Shown in pieces: positions 1-12,000 of a stretch of DNA of 64,000 bases. The stretch lies in NCBI GenBank assembly GCA_014825775.1, contig MVAQ01000072.1, positions 23,970 to 87,969 of the forward strand, read 5' to 3'. Position 1 is the stretch's first letter. Each line of letters opens with the position of its first letter. The notes below the pieces were generated by a model. It saw only the letters and a list, made by a program, of their open reading frames with translations. It was not told the origin of the DNA and did not search any database. Both the position numbers and the translations under genes were made by a program. The DNA comes from Krasilnikovozyma curviuscula (Eukaryota > Basidiomycota > Tremellomycetes > Cystofilobasidiales > Mrakiaceae).

Positions 1-2423
1 CCAGTAAGTAACAAACCAGCTGACAAGCACAGGGTTACCCCCTTTTTTTAAAAAAAAAAAAGCTGCTGGCTGACCGGCGGTTATTGTGCATGATAGCTCG
101 AAAGTCCCACACAAAAGTTTCTCATTCGGTGGGAAATCTGGATCGACGGTGTGCACCGTTGCTTTCGAGAAGATTTGAAAGGACGACTGGGACTCTGTTG
201 GATAGAAGATTCTCAAGTTCTTGTAGGGAAACGAAGAGCATGTTGTGGTGTTGTAGAGATAGATTATGAGATGCAGCGAATGTTTGTTCATTGCCTTAAG
301 CGATGTCAGCCAATCCAGATCACCGTTGCAGCGCAAGTTGTACGCCCAAGCATGCTTACCGGTAGTGACTCGAGGTGCGGGCCGCCATCTTTCCTCCGCC
401 GATGTGGGTTTGATTCCCAAAGTAGGTGATCAATACCCTCCGGCTCCCATCACCAGCGCTCACGGATCTAGCATCCACTATACACACCGCATGGTTTTAT
501 CTGCTTCGTTTCCTCTTCTTTTTAAGCAACACCTTGACAACGGAAGATGAGGTTGCTGCATCATTCCTATGGACAGATCGATCTTCCTGGAAGACATTCT
601 TCGTTCCAGACTGAGGACATCCCAGACTTGAGTGGAAAGTTACGAGCGACTACCCCATTGTCTCACCCCAAATCTTCTTAAACTCTCCATAACGGATATT
701 TATTCCCTCTCTCTTGATCTTCATCGTCACAGGAGGCAAGTGCTAGAACCGTTCAAGTTCGGTTCACGCTCGTCGAATTTCCAGAAGGTCAGCGTCTGAC
801 CTTTTCCTTCTCAGGATATTCAGGCATTGTGTACCAAATCTGTAAAGGGTTGTTTTAACAAAATGAATTCGTTTAAATCTTTGGTCCTTCAGTTTCGAAT
901 GTGACTGGTTAAACTGGTGTTTAGACTGGATAAGTCGTTTTGTCTCTGTTTATCTTGGCTAATGCTATGTGATGGTTCTTCTCTCTAGGCTGAAGCTGCA
1001 ATTCGGTCTCTCAGGAAACCAACAGGAAAACCTGTGAAAGGAAGGATTCGTAGAGCTCGACTTCAGCGACGGAATGAATGTAATAGACGCTGTTGATGAA
1101 TTGGGACGTACGTTCGGTTGATTCTTAAACCTCTCTTGGTTAGCAACTGATGCTCAGTACATTATGTTTGTTCTACCAGGCTAGAATCGAGTGTCAATGT
1201 CCTCTGCAACAACGTAGGAATGACACGCCTACTCAAGGATCTCTTAACCTCCCGTTTGGAACCAACACAATGCTCTGTACCTCTTCACAACGCTTCTCCT
1301 TCCACACTTAATCAGAGGACAAAATTTATTTTGGAGAAGAATCCAGAGTTGTTGACACCGCATTGCTTGGGACTGAGGTTGCACCTGCTGGTCAGCTTCA
1401 TTTCGAAGTGATGAAACCTGATGAAGCCCTCATAGAGAAAAACAAGGCCGGCAAGGGAGTAGTTCTGGCTATCATCTACTCCAGTATCAAATTGGACAGC
1501 TTCTTCTTGTTCTCCACGTGTTCACGAGTATCTACATTAGGCGGAGTGACAAGATTGAGCTGGCGTCTGTCAATAACTCGATTCCCCCAGGCAAAAGCAC
1601 CAGCTCTAGAAGCGCTACTCATCTGAATCATCTGAAGGAGTCACTAGCTGCGCTCATGTCCCTGACCATGGCTGATCATTGAACTGATATATATTGTACC
1701 TCCAGTAATTTTCACTGCGTTTCTCGCCGACACCTCAGGTAACATCGGCTCAGGACTGTGTCGCGGTAATACTGAGTCAGAAGGCTACATCATGTCTAAA
1801 ATTGTTTCTAACTGGAAATTTTGGTGGAATGATCGAGCTCTGGACTGGAAACACAAGAGAAGGCGCTGAGTTGGGTGGAAACGTCAGTCGCGACGCATGT
1901 CGCTGTTTCCTTGTCACTCATTTTTGACAGCTACAGCAGATATCGGACCGTTATTCACAAACCCCTTCATTGTTACATCTATTAGTATATGGTGTTAAGG
2001 GATAAGGTGGGAGATGTTCGTTGGGAACGAACGGACGACAGACTGATCACAGATGGGAGTAGATGGAGAAAGTTTGCGAGGGCTTCTAGTATTTCCCTCA
2101 GACTTTGATTTGTACTGCAAATAAACATTTTGGAGCTATGTATAAAAGAAGAATAAGGGGCCGAGCAAAGTGTGCCGGCTGGCACAATGATCCTGTCAAA
2201 TGAATGACCCAGAGGCGTCAGTTGCACGCCTAGGGTCTCTCCTAGAATGCTTTACGGGATGATATGCCATACCCAGTTGTATCTCAGCCCAAAGTGAGAA
2301 ATTTGAAAAGGCGCACGAAAATTGCACATCGAATGACTGTCGACCATTCGAAGTGGGGAAAGCGCAGGGCTCGCTTTGAACGTCCACCTAGCAATCTATT
2401 CTCGAGGATAGAAGCGGCCCAGA
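1..2423. other. Region without a confident gene
   Basis: No intact gene could be built over these 2.4 kb. Reading frames are short and none of the products up to base 1000 resembles a known family. The segment from about 1040 to 1680 contains fragments that read like a dehydrogenase and is listed separately. A TATAAAAG element sits at 2141-2148, about 280 bases before the complex I subunit start, and could belong to that gene's promoter, but spacing alone does not prove use. A T7/A12 homopolymer junction lies near base 50. Confidence 0.5.
1041..1680 (+). pseudogene. Possible degenerate short-chain dehydrogenase-like fragments
   Basis: Two neighbouring stretches read like part of a short-chain dehydrogenase. 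Bases 1041-1107 encode an LDFSDG...AVDEL string. Bases about 1180-1250 encode VNVLCNNVGM, which resembles the NNxG motif of the family, most like the NNVG of 3-oxoacyl-CoA reductases. They can be joined only with a weak donor (GTTCGG). Further on, 1321-1484 and 1485-1680 are open in two different frames, separated by a 26-nt GT...AG segment too short to be a normal intron. No start, no YxxxK catalytic motif and no complete frame were found. This may be a decayed gene, a poorly modelled real gene, or chance. Confidence 0.25.
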
Positions 2424-4159
2424 ATGGCTCTTATAAGTAAGTGGAAGACTAGAATCTGTCAGGATATATATCTCTAACACCCTTTCACATGCATTCAATC
2501 AGCTCGAGCATCCCTCAGCGCTGGGACAAGGACTTCCCGATTGGTGAGTACCAGTCCTCTTCGCAGCAGAACTCCCTCCTGACTCCCAATGTTGTTTCTA
2601 TAGAACTTCCAATGCTGCAGCCGTCGATATGCTGATTTGACGGTCACCAAAAATCTGAAAGGAGAAGCAAAGGTACGCTTTCTCCATACCCTCGAGTCTG
2701 GTTAGCTGTAGGTGTATTGGTTGGAGTCTGAGGCTGACACGTAGGTTTGGCATCTGCTTATATGTAGCCAATCATCTCGTATGGTTCTCCAGGTCGTTCA
2801 GCTACCACAGGCCATGTTGCAACTGTTTTTGGTGCATCTGGGCAGCTAGGAGGCTACATTGTCACCAAGCTTGGTAGGTGTGGACTTCCTCTTGATACAC
2901 AAAACGAACACCAATACTTATTCACGGTGTCTCTGTAGCTCGTCAAGGTACACAAGTCATCCTACCCAATCGTGATTCCTACTCGATACGACATCTCTGG
3001 TTGACGGGAGACCTTGGTGCCATTGTGCCAATGGATTTGGACTTGAGAAACACAACACAGATCGAGGAAGCTGTTAGACACAGTGACATTGTCTACAATT
3101 GCTTGGGAAGAGACTACTCTACTAAGAATTTTACTATGGAGGACGTGAACGTCAAGTGAGTGTTGACACCTCCAATGAACTCATTATCCATCATCCCGGA
3201 TCTCTCGGCTGAAATTGGTGTATTTTCATTCTCAGAGCTGCTGAGAACATTGCCAAGATATCGGCTGACAATGGCGTCTCGCGTCTGGTGCATCTCTCTC
3301 ACATTAACGCATCTCCCGACTCTCTATCAGAATTCTACCGAACGAAATACGCTGGTGAAGTTGCTACTCGAAATGTGTTCCCAGGCGCGACTGTTATTAG
3401 ACCATCTGTGTTCTTTGGAAGAAAAGATTCTTTGTTGAAAGGGTTGTCAGGTAAGTAGGCGCCATCACAGAACGACTCCAAATTGACTTTGATAAAGTGT
3501 GGCCTGACCAAAATGGCCGGCATTCTTCTTCACCAGTCAATCCATCGCTTTACAAAATCAACTACGGTCAAACCAAAGTTCGACCAGTTCACGTCACAGA
3601 TGTCGCACTTGCTGCCACGAGGATGATGACTGCCCATTCCTCAATTGGTTCAACATACCTTTTGCCAGGTCCAAGGACATACACCTATGATGATATCTCC
3701 AAACTTGTCGACTCGTCTTTGATGAGAGAGCCTTCATTCACCAGCACCAACAAGAACTTACTGTTGCTAAAGGCGAAACTGACAAAGTATTTGTGGTGGC
3801 ATGAGATCACAGAGGATGAGATCCTCAAGTTGACTCTAGATGATTTCAGTGAGTTTGATGAGAGACAGTTATTTAGATATGGAGATAAGCTTGCGGGTGA
3901 CAAGTTGAAGAGTTGGGAGGAGATCGACATTGATCCAGCTTACATAGAAGATTGGATCGTACCTTATACAGCTTGGAGAAAAATTGAGTAAGTCTTCCTC
4001 CTTCTCTTTGTATCTTTCTGAATGCTTGACAGTTGCTAACCAAGTCATGTGCGTTGTCTCCTGCGTTTTGTCGCAACCAGACAAGCTCACGGAATTCCAA
4101 TGGAGGGTGGCTCCATGCATACCAGTCAATCTAGGAAACCATACCGCGTGCTTGAATAA
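2424..4159 (+). CDS. NDUFA9: NADH:ubiquinone oxidoreductase 39/40 kDa accessory subunit (NDUFA9 family)
   Basis: Accessory subunit of mitochondrial complex I, an atypical short-chain dehydrogenase fold that binds NADPH and supports assembly of the peripheral arm. The sequence shows a short basic N-terminus with several Arg and Ser (MALITRASLSAGTRTSR), as expected for a mitochondrial presequence. A VFGASGQLGGYIV nucleotide-binding loop follows, then RDSYSIRHL, a VYNCLGRDY strand, VSRLVHLSHINA and the TKVRPVHVTDVA segment typical of this subunit. About 390 residues are expected, normal for the family. The start ATG is in a 13-nt first exon (2424-2436). Other exons are about 2503-2543, 2604-2672, 2768-2873, 2939-3155, 3236-3450, about 3497 or 3535 to 3977, and 4081-4159. 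The acceptor before the last large exon is ambiguous. Confidence 0.9.
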
Positions 4160-4693
4160 ACTTTTTCTTCTTTGAGGGAGCTTGACGACGTGTTGGATGG
4201 TACGGCGCAGATACAGATAGACAATGATGCATTTGGATTGCGCTCACTACAGCTTTGGGGCTTTTCGTGCGGTATTCCTTTGAAGTGTATAATACTTAGC
4301 AACTAGATCCCAGCGTAAGCAAAAGTACAAGCTCATCGAAACTCTACGTCAGTGATGGTAGAAATCCAGCGTGAAGTGATGTTTTCTTCTTTTTTGTTTT
4401 CTTCCTAGCAGGTTGTGCTCACGTAGGGCATATACGGCGCATTTTCGCTGCTGACACCCAACTGGACCTCTATATCCTCAGATAGCGTGCGTTCTGAATC
4501 CGATACCCTCTCACCAGACGTATTGCCTTTCTTTGGAAGCCAACTCAAGTCAAATTTTGTTGAAGAAAACTGCAAAGGAAGTTTTTGCCTCGTCGTTCCA
4601 CAACCGATCCATTTTCAGCCAGCCGTTCAGCGCCAGTTATAATCTAGCCAATTGAAGATCAAGCAGTAAAAGGAAAGACTCCTTTTCATTAGC
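4160..4693. other. Intergenic region before the Mei2-like gene
   Basis: About 530 bases between the complex I subunit stop and the next start. It should hold the 3' end of the first gene and the promoter and leader of the next. No convincing ORF, RNA gene or repeat was seen. Confidence 0.6.
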
Positions 4694-7600
4694 ATGAGTG
4701 GATACCCCCAGTACGGAGCAGAAGCGCAAAATGGCGGCTACTCGAGGGGAGGAGGAGAAAGCTTCCCCTCTGTTGACCCATCAGCTCCTTACGGCGCAGC
4801 ACCTTATCGACCAGGACCCCCAACAGGATACGGCGGAGGTTCTCCAGCAGGAGCTGGACAGCAAGTTCCTCCAGGTGGATACAGCAATAATGGCAGCTAT
4901 CAACAAGGTCCACCGCCGCAGGGAAACTATCAAGGCGACACGGCTGGTTTTGACCAGAGAGGTGGACACCGTGGTGGATTTGGTGAGTTTCTGTTTCAAT
5001 GAGAAAGATGAGAGCTCCTTTGAGGAAGGAAGTTATGTTCCTTGAGTCACATGAGGTGCAATGAAAAGTTCTTGAGAAAGTGTCGATTTCTCGCTAGAAA
5101 AGATTGCTGTCAAGTATTTTTGAGCAGGGAAACCATCTGAATTTCAAGTGGACGGGGGTTGCGACTGTTGCGAATGAATCAGCACTGACTTGAGTACCTC
5201 CCTTTCCAGAGCAACCATTGGGTAAAGGAAGGGCTCGTGCCGTGCGAACAGGTCAGTCTGCGCTCTGATAAATGAAGGCACAGGTCGGTTTCGAGCATGA
5301 CTTATAAGTGTGTGCGTGTCGTATTTTCAGTTGAAGATGCCGAACATGATACTCTCATTGCGCAGAGAATCCAGCGTGAACGGCCCTGTAGAACTCTTTT
5401 CATTCGTAACATCTCTGTGAGCACAGCTGCAGGTCGCTTTCGTACCGTATCTAAAGACCTACTAAGCACTATCTCTCTATTGATTGCACCCACCTTATCC
5501 AGTATGAAGCAAATTCTGCTGAAGTTCGCGGTCAATTCGAGGACTTCGGTGAAATCAAAACATTCTTCGATCTGATACACAAGAGAGGAATGATCTTTGT
5601 TACTTTTGTAAGTTCTCCCATGGACTTGCTTTGTATTTTTTTTCGGTATTGGGTAGCATATCATTGACATGGTGTAACTCCACGTCAAATCCTCAGTACG
5701 ATGTTCGATGCTCGGAACAAGCTAAAGAAAATCTGCAAGGTCAGCCGATGGCTGGCCGACCAGTCGATGTGCACTATTCTCTTCCTCGAGCAGAGGAAGC
5801 TAGGCAGAAATGTGACAAAGACAAAAACCAGGTATGTCGCAACACTCCTCTTAATTGGTCTCCTCGTTCACCAACTGAAACGGTAACACTCAACCTGTGT
5901 CCACAGGGCACTCTCAGAGTTCATCTCAACGGTTCAGACAAACCCATCGATGATGCAGCTCTTCAACAAGTGTTCTTAGAGATGGGCGAAGTGAAAGGTT
6001 TAAAAACGGCTCACGACAATCCAGAGTGAGTTTTCCCCTTGTGTCCAAGTCTTCGAATTGCTCTGGTATCGACAGACGCTCATTCTTGTCTTGTAACTAA
6101 TTTTCAGTGAACGTTTGGTTGAGATGTACGATTCTCGTGCCGTTGAGAAATCATTCAACGAGCTCAACGGTAGAAAGTTTGGCGATGACGGTGGAGTTCT
6201 TGAAGTCCAATACGAATGGGATGTTCCAGCCCAACCGTTACCTTCAGGACCGTAAGAGATCGTTCTTCTAAATTGTTATGTGACTGGTCTATTCGCTCTG
6301 GCTTCAAGCTGAAACTCCTGTTTTGTAATCACTTTCACGGTCAGACACCGAGCTGATGTCTATCCGGAGGCTCGGCCCAGAGGCGGCAGAGGTAGAGGAG
6401 GATATGGTGGTGACCAAAACAGAGGGCCACCTCCTTCCCGCTACGGAAACGATGACGGCTACAGAGGTGGTAGAGGAGGTTACGGCGGCGACAGACCAAG
6501 CTATGGTGGAGATCGAGGAGGCTATGGTGGAGATCGAGGAGGCTACGGTGGAGATCGAGGAGGTTACGGTGGAGATCGAGGAGGCTATGGCGGTGACAGA
6601 GGAGGCTATGGCAGTGGTGATAGAGCACATGGTGGTGATAGAGGATACGGTGGAAGAGGAGGAGGAGGCGGTGGGTACGGTGGACGAGATCGATCCAGAT
6701 CCCCCTCTAGAGAAACTGGATACGGTGGGGGTGCATACCGAGAAGGACCTCCTAGAAACGACAGAGGCGGTGGATATGGCGGTGCATCATATGGTGGCCC
6801 TCCTCCAGGTGGACGAAATGACGACTATTCTCGAAGAGGTGAGCATTGCGCGCCTTTGTTTGATGACGATTGTTTTTTTTTTTAATGTTCGTCTTTCTTG
6901 TTTCCAGATGGACCACCTCGCCCTGGAAGCTATGATCAGAGATCCCCTATTCCATCAGGCTATGGTGCGCCTCCAACTGGTGGCCCTGTGAGTAGTTTCT
7001 TTTCTGCTTGAGTCCTGGCTTCGCTGCGTCTAAATAGGTGCTGTCTTATAGGTTCCTGGACCAGCTGACGACAGATTGGAACAAGCCAAAAAAGTTCAGG
7101 CTGTGAGTGTATTTTCTTTCACACATCCTTTTCTTGCGACTTCTCTGATCATGGTCGTGACCCCCACCCTTTTCGCAGCTTCTCGCGTCCCTTCAGAGTG
7201 GAGGCGCACTCCCTCCAGCTGCCGCTGCTCCAGCTCCTGCAGCACCTGCTTTAGCTCCATACGGAGGCTATCCTCCACCTCCTGTAAGTGTATAGTCTAC
7301 TAAAACAGGTCTCAGTCACGACGTGTGCTTAAATTTAATTTCCACCATTCACGTCCACAACGACTCAGCCTCGACCAGCTTACCCCACCCAACCACCACC
7401 CCCTGGCCCATATGGCTCTGCTCCCTCTCCGTACGGTGGTGGGTACCCAGGTGCTCCCCCACCTCCTAACCCGGCTGCAGCAGGCAGAAGTCCTTACGGA
7501 TACACACCACCGCCTCAGCCTGGAGCAGCGCCAGCTTTAAATCCTGGTTACGGTGGATACCCACCTCCTCCTGCTCCTGGAGGTGCATATGGAAGACTTC

Positions 7601-7765
7601 CTGCTGCTGCTCCTCCTTCTGCAGCTCCTGGTGCGCCAGGGGGTGTCGAAGGTCTCCTCGCCTTGCTCGTGAGTAGAAGGGATCCTTCTCCTTGGCTCAT
7701 ATTCGTATCTGACGTTGATAGTTCTTTCCATAATTCAGGCTAGTCAACAACAGCAAGGAAAGTAG
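4694..7765 (+). CDS. Mei2-like RNA-binding protein with two RRMs and an RGG/proline-rich tail
   Basis: Predicted RNA-binding protein. The N-terminus is Gly/Pro/Gln-rich and disordered. RRM1 begins with RTLFIRNIS and continues through [33 protein letters not shown]2 begins [11 protein letters not shown] and includes [19 protein letters not shown]. Both match the pattern of plant and fission-yeast Mei2-like proteins, where the two N-terminal RRMs are adjacent. After them comes a long RGG/GGYGGDR tract, an [18 protein letters not shown] helix, a Pro/Ala/Gly-rich region and a short C-terminal [16 protein letters not shown]. The C-terminal third RRM that defines Mei2 itself was not seen, so this is a two-RRM relative. 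The gene has about ten introns. Exons include 4694-4982 and a short one near 5212-5251. Likely nuclear or granule-associated and involved in mRNA control; the target is unknown. Confidence 0.8.
6478..6620 (+). repeat. 21-bp in-frame tandem repeat encoding GGYGGDR
   Basis: Five or so nearly identical 21-bp units encode repeated Gly-Gly-Tyr-Gly-Gly-Asp-Arg in the RGG tract of the Mei2-like protein. Units differ mainly at third positions (TAT/TAC, GGT/GGC, CGA/AGA), so the protein is more regular than the DNA. Such tracts bind RNA and promote condensates in other proteins and are prone to copy-number change. Confidence 0.85.
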
Positions 7766-9075
7766 TGTTGGGAGATGTTAAGTGTTCCGCTGGACAAGGG
7801 GCTTTTTCATATGCTGCTCGGAGTTTCCATTCGGCACCTTACGTCCTTCTTAGTCTAGTCACCTTGGCATGCTTTACGTGCTGCCCATTGATTTAGGACC
7901 TGAATTCAACGATTCTTTCGTATCTGCTCCAGCCCATGAAAGAAGTCAGCTTATCTCGCTTTATACAGGTCCGATTTCATGTTCTACAAAAGAAAAATAA
8001 ATAAACGCTGAAAACGCTCGTGTCCGTCCGTCCTGTTCCACGCCGCTACCCTCTATTTATACCGCTTTCGTGCGAACGATCGCCGGAGGGGGAGCGACCC
8101 ACGAGCATGTATTTTGAACAGCACTGATGAGCTGAAGAGAGGTTGGGTTACTAGCCAGAGGACGACGAAGAGAGAGAGAGAAAGTATAGGTAATCCAAGG
8201 GCTAGATGGGCATCCAAAACAACAAGACGAAACACAGGAGACAGAATGACGTGGGAGGTTGAAATTCTCGACCTTCATGGAGAAACGTGAACGACGCCCG
8301 AGATTTTGAGAGGCCGTTTTGGCGACTTGCCGACAACAGCACGGATTTGACACACGCGCAGGTTACGGCCTCTCTGAGCTTGCTTGGAACGGAGGGAGCT
8401 CTGGAAAGACTTCAGATGTAGATGGTACAGATAGGAATGAGAAGATATAGGAATAGCAGCGCGATGATTGGTCTCGCTGATGAGGCCTTCAGCATCGAAA
8501 GGTTCGACGGGTCGTGTGCCGATATTTTTTTTTCACCCCTTTACCCCGTCTTTTTCAGCTCGCTCCCCCGTACTTTCTCGGTTACTGCTGACCCAAACAA
8601 CAGTGACATCAGTCACGAAAAACAGAGCGAGAACGATGTCCCTCCTTGTTTACGGTTGGCATCCTGGCCCGCGTTGGTGCTGCAGGCAAGGCTGAGAGGG
8701 ACGAGAATTTGTTCGGGTGGGTGGCCCCAAGCTGGCCTAGATTATCACCAGGGGTAGGTAATCTGAGCGCAAATTGTGCCGGTGCTCTGCTCGGTCTCTC
8801 TCGACGCGGGCCCTTCGCGGATTTGGCATTTTTTTCATGAGTTACTTGTTTACGAAAACAAAAGTTCAAGAAAACACCACACCCTCATAAGATCTCAGGA
8901 GGACGGAGTCCTGCTTTTCTCCCTCACCACATAAGTATCTTCCTTTGGTGAACCCCCCCTTTCTTCCTCCCTTCCCCTTGTCTTTTGTAGCAGAGTACCT
9001 CATCAATTCAGCTGGCACCTCCCACCAGCCCATCCTAACTTTACCCTTTTCAGCAACATCCAAAAAACATTCAAC
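7766..9075. promoter_or_regulatory. Upstream region of PMA1 (promoter and probable long leader)
   Basis: About 1.3 kb lies between the Mei2-like stop and the PMA1 start. It contains only short shadow frames. Just before PMA1, at about 8948-8990, there is a strong pyrimidine tract (C6TTTCTTCC type), a feature often seen near transcription starts of highly expressed fungal genes. A GA-repeat run is at about 8166-8185. Length and composition suggest a large promoter with a possible leader intron, which cannot be confirmed from sequence. Confidence 0.5.
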
Positions 9076-12000
9076 ATGGCCGAATCAACCCAACCAGAGG
9101 TTGTCGAGAAGTCTGCTCCTCGTAAGTGTGCAGTCCTCTCTTGCCTTCTCTCACTGTATGTCGTTTGGGTTCTTACTGTTTCTCTGCCGTATTGTTTGCA
9201 CAATCTCCTCTCTGCAGCCGCTGATGAGCCAGTGGCCCCTGTAGAGGAGAAGAAGAAGAGAGAATACAAGGAGATGGAACACAAGGGTGAAGGTGATCTC
9301 CACGCCAAGGTCGATATGTCTACCGTACGTCTTTGCTACCTGCAGCTTTTTCTATCTAAAAAAACATGACGAGGGTGCGGTTCGCTGATTCGTCTACTTT
9401 TTGCGGTCTATTTTAAAACGCCACCAACCCTGAAAAAAACACATCGCATCACCCCGTTTTGCCTGCTGCAGATCCAATTCACCGCTGAGGATCTCTACGA
9501 TAAGGACAAGGTTGATATCGAGCATGTCGTTATGGAAGAAGTTTTCCAACTCTTGCAGTACGTGTTTTGAGATCTTGACTTTTTGGGGTTTCCATATTTT
9601 TTGCCTCTTCGAGAAACGATTGCTTCCGGCGCTTCCCTTTTTCGGACGATGCACTGACCTTTTTACTTGGCTTTTTGCTTGGTCTTCTGTAGATGTGACG
9701 AGGGAGGTCTTACTGATGAGGAGGCTGTCAGAAGAGTCGGTATCTTCGGTCCAAACAAGCTGATTGAGAAGGAATCCAAGTGAGTTTCCGCTCATCTCCT
9801 ACGCAGTTGCTGCCTAAATTATTGTATTTCAATGAAAATCCTAACCATTTTTCTTTTCTGTTTCTCAGCCCATTCCTCGAGTTCTTGTCCTTCATGTGGA
9901 ACCCTCTGTCCTGGGTCATGGAGGGTGCCGCTCTTGTCGCTATTGCTCTCTCCAACGGTGGTGGAACTCCACCAGATTGGGAAGATTTCCTCGGTATTGT
10001 CTTGCTTTTGCTTGTAAGCCTGCCTCTCCAATACTCTTTTCGTGGTCCGTTGTTAATTTTCTTTTTTTCTCGTTCCATGTCTAGATTAACTCCACCATTG
10101 GTTTCGTTGAGGAACGTAACGCTGGTAACGCCGTCAAAGCCCTCATGGACTCCCTTGCTCCAAAGGCTAAGGTGAAGAGAAATGGTGCCTGGAAAGAAAT
10201 TGACGTGAGTAGATCGAATTTTGCTGCTACAACGGATTCAAATTTCAATGTTCCTGACTTGCGTCACCCCCTACATCACCCTTCTTAGTCTGCTGATCTT
10301 GTCCCAGGTGACATGATCTCCTTCAAGCACGGTGATGTCTGCCCATCTGATTGTCGTCTCACTGAGGCCATTGAGGTTTCCATGGATCAAGCCGCTTTGA
10401 CCGGTGAATCCCTTCCAGTCGGAAAGAAGCTTGGTGACGAAGCCTTCTCGTAAGTGGTTCTACTTTCACTATGTTATTTTCTTATTACGTTTACTGATTG
10501 CTTCTTTATTATTGACAGTGGTTCCACCTGTAAGCAGGGTGAGGCTGAAGGTATTGTTATCTCCACTGGTCCAAACACCTTCTTCGGTCGTGCCGCCACT
10601 CTTGTCGGTGCCGATAACGATCAAACTGGTCACTTGCAAGCTGTCCTTGCTAAGATCGGTCTCTTCTGTATGGTCTCCATCGGTATCTTCGTCCTCCTCG
10701 AAATCCTCATCCTCTACGCCGACTTCAGATACTCCTACAGAGGTGGTCTTGACAACCTCTTAGTCCTCTTGATTGGTGGTATTCCAATTGCCATGCCAAC
10801 TGTCCTTTCCGTTACTATGGCCGTTGGTGCTCAACAGCTCGCCAAGCACAAGGCTATCGTCACTAGAATCACTGCCATTGAAGAGTTGGCCGGTGTTACC
10901 ATCCTCTGTTCCGACAAGACCGGTACCCTTACCACCAACAAGCTCACCATCGATATGGACGAAGTCAAGAGATATGGCCAATTCTCTGCTATCGAAGTTA
11001 TGACTCTGTGTGTACCCTTTTTTTTTTGTGACTGGTTACTTTTTCTTATCGTTCTGCTTTGTTCTACTCAGTGCTGCCTACGCTTCCCGTACCGAGAACA
11101 TGGACGCCATTGACGGATGTGTTGTCGGTGTTGCTGGTGGACCAGAGAAGGCCCGTGCCGGTGTCAAGCTCCTCGACTTCAAGCCATTCAACCCAGTCGA
11201 CAAGAGAACCGAAGCTACCTACATTGAAGAGTCTACTGGCCGTGTCAAGAGAGTTACCAAGGGTATGACTGGTATCATCATTGAAAGTAAGTCTCTAATC
11301 TACGCAGTTTTGGCTTGGCGCCTAGGTTCTGATCCGCGCTTCGTGGTTTATTAGTCTGTACCCGTAACAAGACCTCTGAGCTCGAAGATCAACTCGAGAA
11401 GGATGTCGAAGAATTCGCTCGTCGTGGTCTCCGTGCTTTGGCCGTTGCTTTCGAAGAAGTCAAGGGTGACTCCCAGGAGAAGAACGCTGAGGGAACCGGT
11501 TTCGAACTCATTGGTTTGCTTGCTATCTTCGATCCTCCACGTGACGATACCAAGCAAACCATTGATGATGCTCAGGCCCTCGGTGTCAAGGTCAAGATGG
11601 TTACTGGTGATCAGCTCGCTATGTGAGTCCTTTTTTCCACGTTCGTGGAGGTGTCTTTGCCACTGTCGCGTGAAATTGAACGTGTCTCGTATCTCTTTTA
11701 GTGCTAAGGAAACCGGTAGACGTCTCGGTCTGGGTGACCACATGTACCCAGCTAAGATCTTGAAGGACGGACCACCACAAGGAGGCAAATACGGATCTCT
11801 CGATGAGATGATTATGGACGCCGATGGTTTCGCCGGTGTTTTCCCTGAACACAAGTTCGAAATTGTCAAGCGTATCCAAGGTCTCGGTCACTTGTGTGCT
11901 ATGACTGGTGACGGTGCCAACGATGCTCCAGCTCTTTCCCGTGCCAATGTCGGTATTGCTGTTGAGGGTGCCACCGACGCTGCTCGTGGTGCCGCTGATA

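Noticed and set aside
400..430. T-arm-like GGGTTTGATTCCC stem-loop suggesting a tRNA
   Set aside because: The T-loop differs from the TTCRANY consensus (third base), no A-box is found at the right distance, and no acceptor stem pairs.
6478..6620. CRISPR-like or minisatellite array
   Set aside because: Units are contiguous, without spacers, and lie in frame within an exon.
6304..6630. Minus-strand Ser/Thr/Ile-rich frame of 108 codons
   Set aside because: It is the antisense shadow of the repeated RGG coding tract; low complexity keeps all frames open.
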